Shown: positions 46,763-56,680, counted from the first letter of the stretch. The stretch is 64,000 nucleotides of DNA from Bacteroidetes bacterium HGW-Bacteroidetes-5 (GCA_002842515.1 PHDC01000001.1:682001-746000), one strand, 5' to 3'. The notes: generated from the letters alone by a model not told the origin. Translations and numbers: made by a program.

Positions 46763-47926
46763 CTATTTAATCATTTCGCTGGCAACATTCCAGTCAAACC
46801 CCTTATAGAAACTATCCAGAAAATTATTTTCCGGGTTTTGAATGTATGTGCTCACCCCGGAATATTTTTTTATCTCCAGGTCTATAAAGAAAGGGGTGTT
46901 CCATTTAGCGACAATAACCTTGTTCAACGCAGTGTTGAAGGCCTCATACTCTGCAGGGGTGGCAATCTTCTCTATAAGGTGACCCAAATCCCAGAACCAG
47001 CTTTTATTAAGACGGAAAAATGGTTGAACAGTGCTCATAGTGAGCGTTGCAATTTTGCTCCTGTTAGCGTTGAATATGCTCTTTGTAACATCTGCCAGTT
47101 GTTTCAGCTCTGCGGTTTTGTAAATAGAGATGGTTGCAGATTGATGCACACCAGATTGGTTGTTGTAGTAGTCGTAGAATAGTTGGCAGGTCTGCTCCAG
47201 ATCCAATTTTGTCTGAAAAAGAGAGCTCATTATCTGGTCGTAAGGAAAACCGTATGCGAGAATTTCGGTTGGTGAGGCAACGATATAATCTGCCTTATCT
47301 CTAAGTTCATAAATGGTCTCGATTCCACCCATAAAACAGCAGTCGAAGATAATAAACGAGAAGCGAAACGGGAGAGCTCCCTTTAGCTCCTTAACCTCCA
47401 TCTCGACCCCTCTATCCTCTCCAAAACTCTTAACAATATCTCTATAGGGGTCTTCATAAAAAGCTCCCTGGTTTACAGAGGTGTTAAAGTACCCCTGAGG
47501 CAACCACCCTGTTGCGTGGGACCAAAGTATTAAACCATACTCATTTGCAGGGAAGATAACCTTGATTTTATTTAATACTGCCTTGAGAACATCTCCGTTT
47601 GCAGAGTTCTGGTCTGTGTATGTAGCCACAATATCCTCCAAAACAACACCATCGCTCTCCTTATATACCCGAACAAGTTTTGGGTCTTTATTGGGAAGGT
47701 GTACATAGACCACCAGGATATCTTTGCTCTGTTTATCCGGTACAAATCCATCTTTTATTGTTGAGATGTTGTGCTCTGCAAAACTGCTGAGATTGTTATT
47801 TGCAGCCATATACAAAACAACTACCCTTCTGAACTCAGACCCTGAGAAGGGATTTTTTTCACACGATATAAAAAGGGACGAAATGGCAAGAATGAGCAGA
47901 GGTGCTATATATTTTATTTTTCTCAT
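46763..47926 (-). CDS. Clostripain-type (C11) cysteine peptidase lipoprotein
   Basis: From the ATG at 47926 the 387-residue product has a lipoprotein signal with lipobox FISC. The C11 catalytic pair is visible: His137 in LILWSHATGW and Cys197 in IIFDCCFMGG, where the family norm is DACLMG. These peptidases cut after basic residues and some need self-cleavage. Being lipid-anchored, it probably acts in the periplasm or on the surface. It lies between the intrinsic terminator of the SusCD-linked operon and rplY, so it has its own unit or a leader not located here. Confidence 0.85.
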   Translation of the reverse strand: MRKIKYIAPLLILAISSLFISCEKNPFSGSEFRRVVVLYMAANNNLSSFAEHNISTIKDGFVPDKQSKDILVVYVHLPNKDPKLVRVYKESDGVVLEDIVATYTDQNSANGDVLKAVLNKIKVIFPANEYGLILWSHATGWLPQGYFNTSVNQGAFYEDPYRDIVKSFGEDRGVEMEVKELKGALPFRFSFIIFDCCFMGGIETIYELRDKADYIVASPTEILAYGFPYDQIMSSLFQTKLDLEQTCQLFYDYYNNQSGVHQSATISIYKTAELKQLADVTKSIFNANRSKIATLTMSTVQPFFRLNKSWFWDLGHLIEKIATPAEYEAFNTALNKVIVAKWNTPFFIDLEIKKYSGVSTYIQNPENNFLDSFYKGFDWNVASEMIK

Positions 47927-47981
47927 AATGATCTTAGAATTGCAGCCCAAAAATAGTCATTATTACTTAATAAAAAAAGAA

Positions 47982-48011
47982 GGGATGACTGATTCAGCAA
48001 AGAGTCATCCC
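47982..48011 (-). terminator. Intrinsic terminator after the thioredoxin-like gene
   Basis: On the minus strand GGGATGACT and AGTCATCCC pair perfectly (9 bp, 12-base loop) and are followed by TTCTTTTTTTATT. It lies 45 bases after the stop of the thioredoxin-like gene and closes the sigma/FecR/SusCD operon. Confidence 0.85.
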
Positions 48012-48055
48012 CTCGAGTCTTCTGCAAATACTGGTAATACCTGGCAGAAGAGATT

Positions 48056-49174
48056 CTATTTTGAAAGTCTGGCAATCTTCTCCTCAACGGAAGATCTGGT
48101 CTCCATAAGAGAGCTCTTCAGTTGTGCATCTGCCTTCGGCAAAAGGGAGTCAATCCATTTGATTGAATAGGGAAGCGCATTAACATCGTTGCAATACCAC
48201 GCAAGTTGCTCGGACATCATCTTAATATATGTGGTTCTTTCGGAACCTTTAAATATATTAAATGATAAGGCACTCTCAATCTCTTTTGCCATACGGGGCC
48301 AGTCAGAGAATTTATACCCTGCAGGAACCAGATAGACAAGCCATTTAGATGCATTCGGATGGTCTGACTTCTGCGCGTATTTCAAAACTACACTATACTC
48401 TGGATCATCTGCAGGAGCCCTCTTGCCAAAAATATATCCTCTGGAGCGACCTCCATAGAGAATATCAATTTTTGACAAAACAGGCCTCTCTCCAAAGATT
48501 GAGATAAACTCATCCATATTATCCATTACAAACAGAGTTTGTCTGCTAACCGGAGATTCATCAAATTTTGAATAGATACTCCAGTAGGTTTTGGTTTTGA
48601 GTGAGTCGAGAGGAAAATTTGAATGGAAGATATTCTCCAGAACTGCCATCTTCTTCTCTCTTAACCCTGCAATATGAAGAGTATTGATGTACTCAAGGAT
48701 AAATTTGACATCTCTCTCTCCCAAATCATATTTTTTGTTCATAGCTGTAAGATTCCTGGTGGGATCTATACCTTGCCTGAATCTCTCCAACATCTCTGCT
48801 GCAGTTGATTTGCCCTCTGTACGATGCATCAGATTTCCATCTGCATCTACAATCAGAAATACCGGTTCGGTATTTACCGAGTAGATTTGACTCAACCTGC
48901 TCTTCTCCTCTCCCTCTGTATAGTCTACACTTATAAACCTCGCATTTACAAAATCTGCGACACTGTCAATCGTGAAAATATTATTTTTCATAAAGAGACA
49001 AGGGGAGCATCTGGGTGAACCGAAGTCCAGGAATAGCAGCTTTTTCTCTTTTTTCGCCATTGCAGATGCTTTTTCGAACGGCTCATTCTTGAGAAGCTCT
49101 ATCTTCCTGTTTTGCCCAACCATAACGATTTGCAAAATAGTCACAAAAAGGGATGTCAAAATTACTCTTTTCAT
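48056..49174 (-). CDS. Thioredoxin-like periplasmic protein
   Basis: The 372-residue product has a signal peptide (VILTSLFVTILQIVMVG) and a thioredoxin fold with LLFLDFGSPRCSPC, the CxxC pair at Cys56 and Cys59. SVNTEPVFLIVDADGNLMHRTEG holds the cis-Pro region. After residue about 150 comes a long helical domain of unknown role. It is the last gene of the run that starts with the ECF sigma factor and is followed by an intrinsic terminator, so it may handle disulfides of the imported or exposed proteins; that is inference. Confidence 0.82.
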   Translation of the reverse strand: MKRVILTSLFVTILQIVMVGQNRKIELLKNEPFEKASAMAKKEKKLLFLDFGSPRCSPCLFMKNNIFTIDSVADFVNARFISVDYTEGEEKSRLSQIYSVNTEPVFLIVDADGNLMHRTEGKSTAAEMLERFRQGIDPTRNLTAMNKKYDLGERDVKFILEYINTLHIAGLREKKMAVLENIFHSNFPLDSLKTKTYWSIYSKFDESPVSRQTLFVMDNMDEFISIFGERPVLSKIDILYGGRSRGYIFGKRAPADDPEYSVVLKYAQKSDHPNASKWLVYLVPAGYKFSDWPRMAKEIESALSFNIFKGSERTTYIKMMSEQLAWYCNDVNALPYSIKWIDSLLPKADAQLKSSLMETRSSVEEKIARLSK

Positions 49175-49186
49175 CAGAAATCAATA

Positions 49187-49999
49187 TTAGTTTTTCTTAA
49201 GCCTTATACCATCAATGCAGAAATAGGAGTGAATCAGATCTTTTCCGTCTATCCCTTTATAAGAGCAGCTGGTTGTAAATGAAACCTTTGTAACAGCACC
49301 AAGTGTAGATAGATTAGCCGCAATCCAGTCTGTCCTCAAAAATGCGAAGGCAGGATTTGCAGGGTCGGCACCCTTTCGGCAACAGAGGTATACCTCAACT
49401 GTTCCGGTAAGGTTGTTCCCATTATAACCCTTAACAATTACCTTGTAGAAATCTCCGTCATTTGTGAGCTTTCTTGTGACACCGGGAGCGTAGGTATTCC
49501 ATATTGCCTGTGGAGCTGACGGTATGTTTGGATTGGCAATCTTGGTACCACTATTTGCACCATAGTTCATAGCAAGATAGTTATAGGTATTGTTAGCAAT
49601 AAGAATGTGTTCAACAACTGTCGGTTTATCTATGGTAAAATAGGTATCGGTATCGCTATCTGCACAGGCAACAGCATAGACCTCCGTCATATTTCTGTAA
49701 GCTGTATAGACACTCATAATGTTTGTATCCCTGGCAGCCTTGGTATCTGTCCAGACAAACGATCTGTTGTTTTGGTTTGAGTAGGCAAATCCGGAGAATG
49801 TACCATCACCCCTTTTAATAGTGTTGAACCTTACGCCACCGGAGGTAAAACCTCCCGTTGGAATATTGTGAGTATATGTTCCAAGTGTGAGCTCATTGAA
49901 TGTAATGTCATCGGGGTAAGGTACCAGAAGCTCATCTTTATCTGTACAGGATGCCAATGACAATAGAGTCACAGTTATTATAAATAGTATTTTTTTCAT
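49187..49999 (-). CDS. DUF4465-type surface lipoprotein
   Basis: The ATG at 49999 gives 270 residues with a lipoprotein signal (lipobox LASC). The mature part matches the DUF4465 pattern: DITFNELTLG near the start, GGFTSGGVRFN, FSGFAYSN and MTEVYAVACA, ending in a beta-sandwich-like domain with FTTSCSYKGIDG. From memory, DUF4465-type proteins occur near nutrient-uptake loci of Bacteroidetes, including cobalamin loci; I cannot verify that for this protein and see no cobalamin riboswitch. It directly follows susD, so it is probably a surface partner of the SusCD complex, possibly binding the same ligand. Confidence 0.75.
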   Translation of the reverse strand: MKKILFIITVTLLSLASCTDKDELLVPYPDDITFNELTLGTYTHNIPTGGFTSGGVRFNTIKRGDGTFSGFAYSNQNNRSFVWTDTKAARDTNIMSVYTAYRNMTEVYAVACADSDTDTYFTIDKPTVVEHILIANNTYNYLAMNYGANSGTKIANPNIPSAPQAIWNTYAPGVTRKLTNDGDFYKVIVKGYNGNNLTGTVEVYLCCRKGADPANPAFAFLRTDWIAANLSTLGAVTKVSFTTSCSYKGIDGKDLIHSYFCIDGIRLKKN

Positions 50000-50012
50000 A
50001 TCTGTTCTAGTT

Positions 50013-51509
50013 TTAGTTATCATAACCAGGATTCGGTTTTATCATTTTATTGGTAGATGTTTCTGTAGAAGGTATTGGCCAGCAATGTTTCTCCACACCT
50101 ACAGGGGTAATATCCGGTTTCATCAGATATAGAATAGGTTGATTCCCTTTCTTGATCCTTACAGATGCAAACCACTCACTTCCATTCTCTTGATAAAGCT
50201 CCAGACAATACTCTCTGAAGATGGTCTCCATAAGTTGTTCCAGAGTAGCAGGAACTGCCAGTGCAGGCAATACCGGGTTGGTTCTCTTGGAGCGCATTAA
50301 GTTTATCGGGGCAATAGAGTTGGCAAGACTTTGGTTAGTGCGTGCTCTAAGCTCTGCCTGCATTAGGTATAGCTCCGGATATCTAAAGTAGTAGGTTGTG
50401 AACTTGTCGTTCATAAGATCTGTAGAGGCTCTCCCTTGTCTGGCAAGTTTTGTGGGGCAGAAGTATAAAATACCTGTTGCACTGATTGCTCTTGCCCAGC
50501 CCATTGTTTGTGCAAAGCGAGGGTCTGCCTTAATCCAGTTGTCAAACTCAGGGAAGAAAGATTTTAGAGATGACGGGTTGTTCTGGTTTGCAGTACTCCA
50601 GGCATCTCCTGCCTGAATAATTATCTGCGAGTATGATGCCTCACCGTAAGCTCTTCCGGTTGCATCCTCCATATATCTTGACCATAGAACCTCATTTGAA
50701 TCCCAAGCATCGTTAAAGACCTTTTTCATATCCGGGTCCATTTTGAAAACTGCAGGTGATGTTGCAATAATGTCATCTACAATAGTCAATGCCGCAGCGT
50801 AGTCTCCTGCCCAACCTCTGTTCATAAGAAGTTTTGCTTTAATCACTTTAGCCATCTGTTTTGAAAGCCTTTTTGAGGTTGTGTAGTCCGGAAGATTTTT
50901 TACACCCTCCTCTACATCTGCAAGAATCTTTTCGTAACTCTCCTTAACAGAGATTCTTTCTGCAAATATGTTTTTGAAGTCTGCAATATCTTCTCTCCAA
51001 AGAACACCGTATTCATCATCTGCCCAGTAGTGTGAGAAGCACCACATAAGGTGAGAGTATACCCACGCTCTAAAGGTTCTGGCCTCCGAAAGCATTCTGG
51101 TTTTAACCTCAATTGATGGAAATTTATTATCTGCCAAGCCGCTGATTCCGATAATTGCAGCGTTTGCAGAGTTTACACAGGCGTACCACTGTTGCCAGTA
51201 AGTAGAGAATGCACTTTGGGTAGAGAGGTAGCTCATATTATAGTAAGCTACTCCTCCGGCGCGTCCTATACCGGCTTGTGCAGAAAGGGCAATAAAGGGG
51301 CTCCCTCCAAAGAAGTCGCTGGTTGAGGTGCCGCTTCCTTTTGATAGTGATGCATACATTCCGTTAAGAATAGAGACAGCACCGTCGTATGTTGTAACAG
51401 AGTTGTCTACGACCAACTTGTGAGGCGGTGTTATAGAGAGGAACTTATCACAAGAGGTGAGGCCGATTAAGACAAAAACGATAATTATATTGTATAAAGT
51501 TTTTTTCAT
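50013..51509 (-). CDS. SusD/RagB-family outer-membrane lipoprotein
   Basis: SusD-like lipoproteins form the lid over the paired SusC channel and capture substrate. The 498-residue product has a lipoprotein signal (lipobox LTSC) followed by DKFLSITPPHKL, TPR-like helices with YWADDEYGVLWRED and a C-terminal RYPELYLMQAELRAR and FREYCLELYQENGSEWFASVRIKKG typical of RagB/SusD. Start at 51509 is an ATG 8 bases after susC. The imported substrate is unknown; no glycoside hydrolase is adjacent. Confidence 0.95.
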   Translation of the reverse strand: MKKTLYNIIIVFVLIGLTSCDKFLSITPPHKLVVDNSVTTYDGAVSILNGMYASLSKGSGTSTSDFFGGSPFIALSAQAGIGRAGGVAYYNMSYLSTQSAFSTYWQQWYACVNSANAAIIGISGLADNKFPSIEVKTRMLSEARTFRAWVYSHLMWCFSHYWADDEYGVLWREDIADFKNIFAERISVKESYEKILADVEEGVKNLPDYTTSKRLSKQMAKVIKAKLLMNRGWAGDYAAALTIVDDIIATSPAVFKMDPDMKKVFNDAWDSNEVLWSRYMEDATGRAYGEASYSQIIIQAGDAWSTANQNNPSSLKSFFPEFDNWIKADPRFAQTMGWARAISATGILYFCPTKLARQGRASTDLMNDKFTTYYFRYPELYLMQAELRARTNQSLANSIAPINLMRSKRTNPVLPALAVPATLEQLMETIFREYCLELYQENGSEWFASVRIKKGNQPILYLMKPDITPVGVEKHCWPIPSTETSTNKMIKPNPGYDN

Positions 51510-51517
51510 AGCTAAGA

Positions 51518-54500
51518 CTATTTAAAGGTTAATTTAACTCCCATATTAAAAGTTGTAGATGATGGATATGCACTGTAGTCAACTCCAGATCCTATACCTA
51601 TCAACTCCTGAGATGTTCTTGTTCCAACTACATAAGATTTGGCCATATCTGTTGATCCAAAGTTTCCCTGAGGGTCAAATCCCGGATATTTTGTAATGGT
51701 GAATAGATTTGACACCTGGAATGTAAGGTCTACATTGCTTAAGAACTTATTGTTGAACCAGCTCTTTGGTAACCTGTAGTTTACATTGAGTGCATTTAGT
51801 CTTATGAATGATGCATCGTGAATAAAGAAGTCACTCAAACCATTGTAAGTTGCGCTCAAACCAATCCTCGGAAGGATTGCCTCCGGGTTCTGATTAAAGT
51901 TCCAGCTCTCCAGCAGATTGTTGTAGGCGTTGTATGTGCTGGAACCTGCAGTTACAGCAGAATATGTTTGATTCCACATCCTTTTAGCTCCGTAGGAGTA
52001 TGTAAACACTGCAGATGCATATAGATTACCGTATGTGAAGGCAACATTGAATCCACCGTAAAATTTCGGGTTGAAGTTGCCAAGAACAACTCTGTCTGCA
52101 GCACTGGTAATTACACCATCTCCATTCTGATCTATTATATACGGATCTCCTGCGACCTCTCTTGCTGTACGGTAGTTAAGTTGTGCACCGGTGGTAGGAT
52201 TGGTTTTTTTCAAAGCGTAGATCTCTTCATTTGTTGCAAAGTATCTACCTGCAGATTGATAACCATACCAGTCACCCAGTTTACCACCCTCTACAAGTTT
52301 TACCCACTCATAGTAGTACGGCATAACTATCGACTTCTGAACTCCATCCAGTTTATTAACAATACTGCTGTTGGTAGCAATATTAAATCCAAGCTCGAGA
52401 GTCATATTTCTCTTTTTAATAAGATCCCCTCTGATTTCAAACTCCCATCCGGAGTTTGTAATAGAGCCCACATTCTGGTTGATAGTCTGGAAAGATGAGT
52501 TTGTAGGTACAGATCCCGTATAGATAAGGTTGTCTACCTGTTTGCTGTAGTAGCCTATTGTACCTCTTATTCTCTCTTTTAACAATCCAAAGTCCAGACC
52601 AACATCAAGTAGTGTAGAGCTCTCCCACTGAAGATCCGGATTTCCCAGATTAAATGGTTTTATTCCCGGTTGCTCGGTGTATGGTGCTGCAGATAGGGTG
52701 GTCATCCAGTCGTAATATCCCAGGTTTTGAGAGCCCGATTTTCCTAATGAGGCACGTAATTTCAAGTATGGAATTTTATCGCTGAAATCTTTCATAAACC
52801 CCTCCTCCGAGATAATCCACGCAACAGCTCCGGAAGGGAAGTAACCCCAACGGTTATTCGGACCGAATTTTGAGGATCCGTCTGCCCGGAAGGTTGCTGT
52901 TACCAAGTATCTGTTTTGGTATTTATAGTTTGCCCGTGCAAAGAAAGATGCCAGAGCACTTCCGTAAGCGTCACTGCTCGCCCCAACTGTTGAGGCACTA
53001 TTAATGTTTGTAAGAACATCTTCGTCAGGAAATCCGCTTCCTGTAGCTGTTTGAGATTTTGCATTGAAGGTCTCTATGGATTGACCTACAACTGCAACAA
53101 TATCGTGCTTACCCATAACAGCCGCATAGTTAATGGTGTTATCCCATACCTGAGTACTGTTCTCAAAATTTGAAAGAGATCTTGAGTTATAGCTGGAGGC
53201 ATAACCTTGAGTCCCTTTTTTATTGAAAATATCGCTTGTAGAGTTCGAGTAGTTGATTGTACCTGCAGATCTGAATTTTAACCCTTGTAAAAGTTTAAGT
53301 TCAAAAAAAGCGGTCCCGTTAAGCACCTTACCAACACCGTCGTTTCTGTTGTAATATGTGATATAGGGGTTCTCAATAGTTGTATTTTGAGGAATTATAT
53401 TAATACTCCCATCCGGGTTAAAGGCATCAAAATCGGGACGGAATCGTGGGATACTCTTCAAGAGGGCATCTTTATTGTTTGCAACCCTTGTTGAGCCGTA
53501 AAGTGTTAAACCTATTTTAACCGATTTCCCCACCAAAGTTTCAAAGTTCATCCTTCCGTTGTAAAGATTGCTCTTTCCACCTTTTACCACACCTGTGATA
53601 TCGGTATAGCCAAATGACAGATAGTAGTTTGTAGTTTCTGTTCCACCTCTCACCGAAAGGTCAACCTGGTTGGTCATTGCTGTTTGGGTCATCTCTTCCC
53701 ACCAATCTGTATTACCGGACATATAGGCATCGGAACGAAATTTGAGCATATCCGGAGTCCACTGGCTGGTTTTAATTTTTAGGAATTCAGTCTCATCAAT
53801 GTAAAATTTTTCGTTGTACCCTATACTTCCGTCTACATTAACTCTTTGTCGTATTAAAGTTTCGGTAAAGTACTTATACTGATCTACATTAAGAGTTTTA
53901 AGATTGTTTGAATTTACCTTCTGGAAACCGCTTTTAATGTTAACATCAACAGTTGGAGCCTGTCCCTTTACACCTCTCTTGGTTGTAATCATAACAACTC
54001 CGTTTGCAGCTCTAGAGCCGTAAATAGCGGTTGCAGAGGCATCTTTAAGAATGTCAATACTCTCAATATCTGAGAGATTAAGATTAAAAAGTGTATTTGT
54101 AATATCACCGGAGGTGTTCGAAGAGTAGTCCGGAACCCCGTCAATTACCCACAAAGGCTGAGTACCTGAGCTTGATAGTGTAGATACACCTCTGATTGTT
54201 ACACTTACTGGAGATGTAGGTGAAGCAGACTGAATCATTACATTCACACCTGCAGCACGTCCCTGAAGCATACTCTGTACAGATGAACCCATTGGAACCG
54301 TTTCAATCTCCTTTGTAGTAAGTCTTGAAACCGAACCGGTAGCATCCTTGATGGTTGTGGCTCCATAACCTTGAACGACAATCTCATTAAGATATTGAGT
54401 TGCCTCATCAATCAAGATTATTTTAAGCGCCGAGAGATTTGCCGAATTAAATTCAATCTCTTTTTTCTGATACCCGAGACAAGATATTACCAATCTTTTT

Positions 54501-55036
54501 GTTCCCCTGGGAACTTTGATTGTGTAATTACCGTCAAGGTCGGTAGAGGTTCCCTTTTTTGTGTCATCTATCATCACATAAGCTCCGATTATCGGTTGTG
54601 AATCTTTAGATGAGAGAATCTTTCCCTTTACCTCAACAATCTCCTGCTGTACGGCTCCGGTGGGAGCGTTTTTTGATGTCACAGCCTCGATGTTCTTCTC
54701 GTCAAAAAGATTTGAGGGAGAGATAACAATCTGTTTTTCTACAATTTTGTACTCGTAGCCGGTATTTTTTAAAACCGCTGTCATAGTGGTTTTAATATCT
54801 GCCTTACTGATATTAACAGTAACTGTTTTATTGGCATTTACCAGATTGTTATTATAGACGAATGTGTAATCCGTCTGTTTTTCCACAGCTTTAAGAACCT
54901 CTTTTAAAGGAGCGTCCTTAAGATTTAGTGTGATTGACTGTGCCTGAATAAAGCCAGTCGGGATTAATAGAGACACAATAACTCCCAGGAGTAAGATAGT
55001 TTCTCTTACCCTGGAGCAAGAATGTTTTTTTCTCAT
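51518..55036 (-). CDS. SusC/RagA-family TonB-dependent receptor with STN domain
   Basis: The 1172-residue outer-membrane receptor takes up substrate with energy from TonB. From the ATG at 55036 it has a signal peptide, an STN domain (ITLNLKDAPLKEVLKAVEKQTDYTFVY, about 33-105), which marks signal transfer to an anti-sigma factor, and then a carboxypeptidase-like domain (VKGKILSSKDSQPIIGAYV, GTSTDLDGNYTI, CLGYQKKE). The plug follows (YGATTIKDATGSVSRLTTKEIE, GRAAGVNVMI, WVIDGVP) and then the barrel. The STN domain and the upstream FecR and sigma genes together form a trans-envelope signalling unit that would induce this operon when substrate binds. Confidence 0.96.
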   Translation of the reverse strand: MRKKHSCSRVRETILLLGVIVSLLIPTGFIQAQSITLNLKDAPLKEVLKAVEKQTDYTFVYNNNLVNANKTVTVNISKADIKTTMTAVLKNTGYEYKIVEKQIVISPSNLFDEKNIEAVTSKNAPTGAVQQEIVEVKGKILSSKDSQPIIGAYVMIDDTKKGTSTDLDGNYTIKVPRGTKRLVISCLGYQKKEIEFNSANLSALKIILIDEATQYLNEIVVQGYGATTIKDATGSVSRLTTKEIETVPMGSSVQSMLQGRAAGVNVMIQSASPTSPVSVTIRGVSTLSSSGTQPLWVIDGVPDYSSNTSGDITNTLFNLNLSDIESIDILKDASATAIYGSRAANGVVMITTKRGVKGQAPTVDVNIKSGFQKVNSNNLKTLNVDQYKYFTETLIRQRVNVDGSIGYNEKFYIDETEFLKIKTSQWTPDMLKFRSDAYMSGNTDWWEEMTQTAMTNQVDLSVRGGTETTNYYLSFGYTDITGVVKGGKSNLYNGRMNFETLVGKSVKIGLTLYGSTRVANNKDALLKSIPRFRPDFDAFNPDGSINIIPQNTTIENPYITYYNRNDGVGKVLNGTAFFELKLLQGLKFRSAGTINYSNSTSDIFNKKGTQGYASSYNSRSLSNFENSTQVWDNTINYAAVMGKHDIVAVVGQSIETFNAKSQTATGSGFPDEDVLTNINSASTVGASSDAYGSALASFFARANYKYQNRYLVTATFRADGSSKFGPNNRWGYFPSGAVAWIISEEGFMKDFSDKIPYLKLRASLGKSGSQNLGYYDWMTTLSAAPYTEQPGIKPFNLGNPDLQWESSTLLDVGLDFGLLKERIRGTIGYYSKQVDNLIYTGSVPTNSSFQTINQNVGSITNSGWEFEIRGDLIKKRNMTLELGFNIATNSSIVNKLDGVQKSIVMPYYYEWVKLVEGGKLGDWYGYQSAGRYFATNEEIYALKKTNPTTGAQLNYRTAREVAGDPYIIDQNGDGVITSAADRVVLGNFNPKFYGGFNVAFTYGNLYASAVFTYSYGAKRMWNQTYSAVTAGSSTYNAYNNLLESWNFNQNPEAILPRIGLSATYNGLSDFFIHDASFIRLNALNVNYRLPKSWFNNKFLSNVDLTFQVSNLFTITKYPGFDPQGNFGSTDMAKSYVVGTRTSQELIGIGSGVDYSAYPSSTTFNMGVKLTFK

Positions 55037-55112
55037 AGATGTCAATTTTTTGGGTTAAGTTCTAACACTAATACAAAAGACAACCAGAGTTCCCTCAAAA
55101 AAAGGGTGAAAA

Positions 55113-56081
55113 TTATTTCTTTGCCAGAGTAATTGTGGTGCTGTCTATTTTGTATTTGATATTTGAAGACAATCTCAGTATTTCAAGAACCTGAGTTATA
55201 GACTCCGACCTGAATTTTGCCGTAAACCTATAGTCTAAAATTATTGGGTCGTTAATATTGAAATTAACTCCATACCACCTCTCCATTCTCTTTACAACAT
55301 CTGTCATCGGGGTGTTGTCAAAAAGAAGAAGACCCTCTTTCCAGGCAGTCTTGTTAACGATATTTGGGTTTTTAAGGAGTTGAGTTCCTTTATCGTCTAT
55401 AATCACGATCTCCTGTTTGGGACTTAGTTTAATTTCGCTCTTTTTCCTATCATTGATAAGGGAGATCTCTCCAGAAATAAGAGTAACAACAAGTTTGTCG
55501 TCGTTTGAGTATGATGAGAGATTAAAGGTTGTTCCTGTAACTTTAACTGTATGTTTCTTAGATGTCTTAATGAGCATAGGCCAGCTTTTGTTGGGTACAA
55601 CTTCAAAATAACCCTCTCCCTCTATCTCAAGCTCCCTGGCGTTTTCTGAGAATTTCTGAGGACAGATAATATAGCTGGAGCTGTTGAGCCACACCTTACT
55701 TCCGTCCGGTAAATCTACCACACCTTTCACTCCGGTATTGACAACATATTTGAAGATAACGGGTTGCTGATTTGCAATTGCTATATTATTCTCTCTGTTA
55801 TAGAGATATAACCCCGTTGTAACTGATGCTATAAGTAGAACAGAGGCTGCGGCATACCCAATTACTCTGCGAAAGAATCTTCTCTTGAAATTTTGAGAAT
55901 ACTCCTCTTTATCAATACTTTTCATCCCCTCCAAAACCCAAAGGTTTTTCATCTCTGCGAACACTCTGCTGTTTTCTTCACTTAACTCAATCCAATCAAG
56001 CACCATAACCTTTTGTTGGTCAGTTGCTTTACCGGAAATGAATTTGACCAGCAAGTCTCTATCTATGTTATTCACGCTCAT
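55113..56081 (-). CDS. FecR-type anti-sigma factor
   Basis: The 322-residue inner-membrane protein has a cytoplasmic N-terminal sigma-binding region (DLLVKFISGKATDQQKVMVLDWIELSEENSRVF), one membrane helix near residues 73-91, and a periplasmic FecR domain (GVKGVVDLPDGSKVWLNSSSYIICPQKFSENARELEIEGEGYFEV). A C-terminal DUF4974-type domain follows (LLFDNTPMTDVVKRMERWYGVNF). It receives a signal from the STN domain of the SusC protein encoded next, and controls the sigma factor encoded 38 bases upstream. Confidence 0.95.
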   Translation of the reverse strand: MSVNNIDRDLLVKFISGKATDQQKVMVLDWIELSEENSRVFAEMKNLWVLEGMKSIDKEEYSQNFKRRFFRRVIGYAAASVLLIASVTTGLYLYNRENNIAIANQQPVIFKYVVNTGVKGVVDLPDGSKVWLNSSSYIICPQKFSENARELEIEGEGYFEVVPNKSWPMLIKTSKKHTVKVTGTTFNLSSYSNDDKLVVTLISGEISLINDRKKSEIKLSPKQEIVIIDDKGTQLLKNPNIVNKTAWKEGLLLFDNTPMTDVVKRMERWYGVNFNINDPIILDYRFTAKFRSESITQVLEILRLSSNIKYKIDSTTITLAKK

Positions 56082-56119
56082 ACTACTATTATTACAATTG
56101 AGACACTCTTTTCCCTTAT

Positions 56120-56680
56120 TTATTCTAAAAATTCCTTTAATCTAATTTTAAAGTGTTTTAAAGCTTGAGTTATGTGATACTCCACAACTTTAACACTCAC
56201 TCCCTTTTTATCTGCAATCTCCTGATAGGTCATACCTTTTATTCTGCTGTCTGTAAAGGAAGATGATATTTTGGAGGGTAAATCAATATATGCCTTATTA
56301 ATAAACTCCTCCAATTGAGATCGTACAAGAGAGTCTGAACTCTCATCGTTTAATGCGACAAGATTAGCCCGATACTCTCTTTTAGTTATTTCGCTCATAA
56401 TCTTTTGATCCAGTGCTAACCTTTTAAGCACATTAATAGATCTGTTTCTTAAGATGGAGTAGAGATACGGCTGTAGAGGGTAGGCGGTATCAAGAGAGTC
56501 CCTGTTCACCCATAATGAGGCAAAAGAGTCCTGAACTATATCCTCTGCAATCTCTCTATTATGCACATAATTAAAAGTATAGAAAAAAGCCTTTTTATGC
56601 TCCATTCCATAAAAATGGTCGAAAGCTCTTCTATCTCCACTCTTAACTAATGCGACAAGATTCTCCTGCTTATATTTCAT
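56120..56680 (-). CDS. ECF RNA polymerase sigma-70 factor
   Basis: The 186-residue protein has ECF region 2 (FDHFYGMEHKKAFFYTFNYVHNREIAEDIVQDSFASLW) and region 4 (YIDLPSKISSSFTDSRIKGMTYQEIADKKGVSVKVVEYHITQALKHFK), typical of the Bacteroidetes sigma factors paired with FecR. It should direct transcription of the SusCD operon following it. A TATATTTG element on the minus strand at 56689-56696 lies only about 8 bases before the ATG, so the transcript may be almost leaderless. Divergent from the fructosamine-kinase-like gene. Confidence 0.95.
   Translation of the reverse strand: MKYKQENLVALVKSGDRRAFDHFYGMEHKKAFFYTFNYVHNREIAEDIVQDSFASLWVNRDSLDTAYPLQPYLYSILRNRSINVLKRLALDQKIMSEITKREYRANLVALNDESSDSLVRSQLEEFINKAYIDLPSKISSSFTDSRIKGMTYQEIADKKGVSVKVVEYHITQALKHFKIRLKEFLE

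Noticed and set aside
48056-56680. Polysaccharide utilisation locus in the strict sense
   Set aside because: SusC and SusD are present, but no glycoside hydrolase, lyase or esterase is found in the operon or its neighbours in the window.
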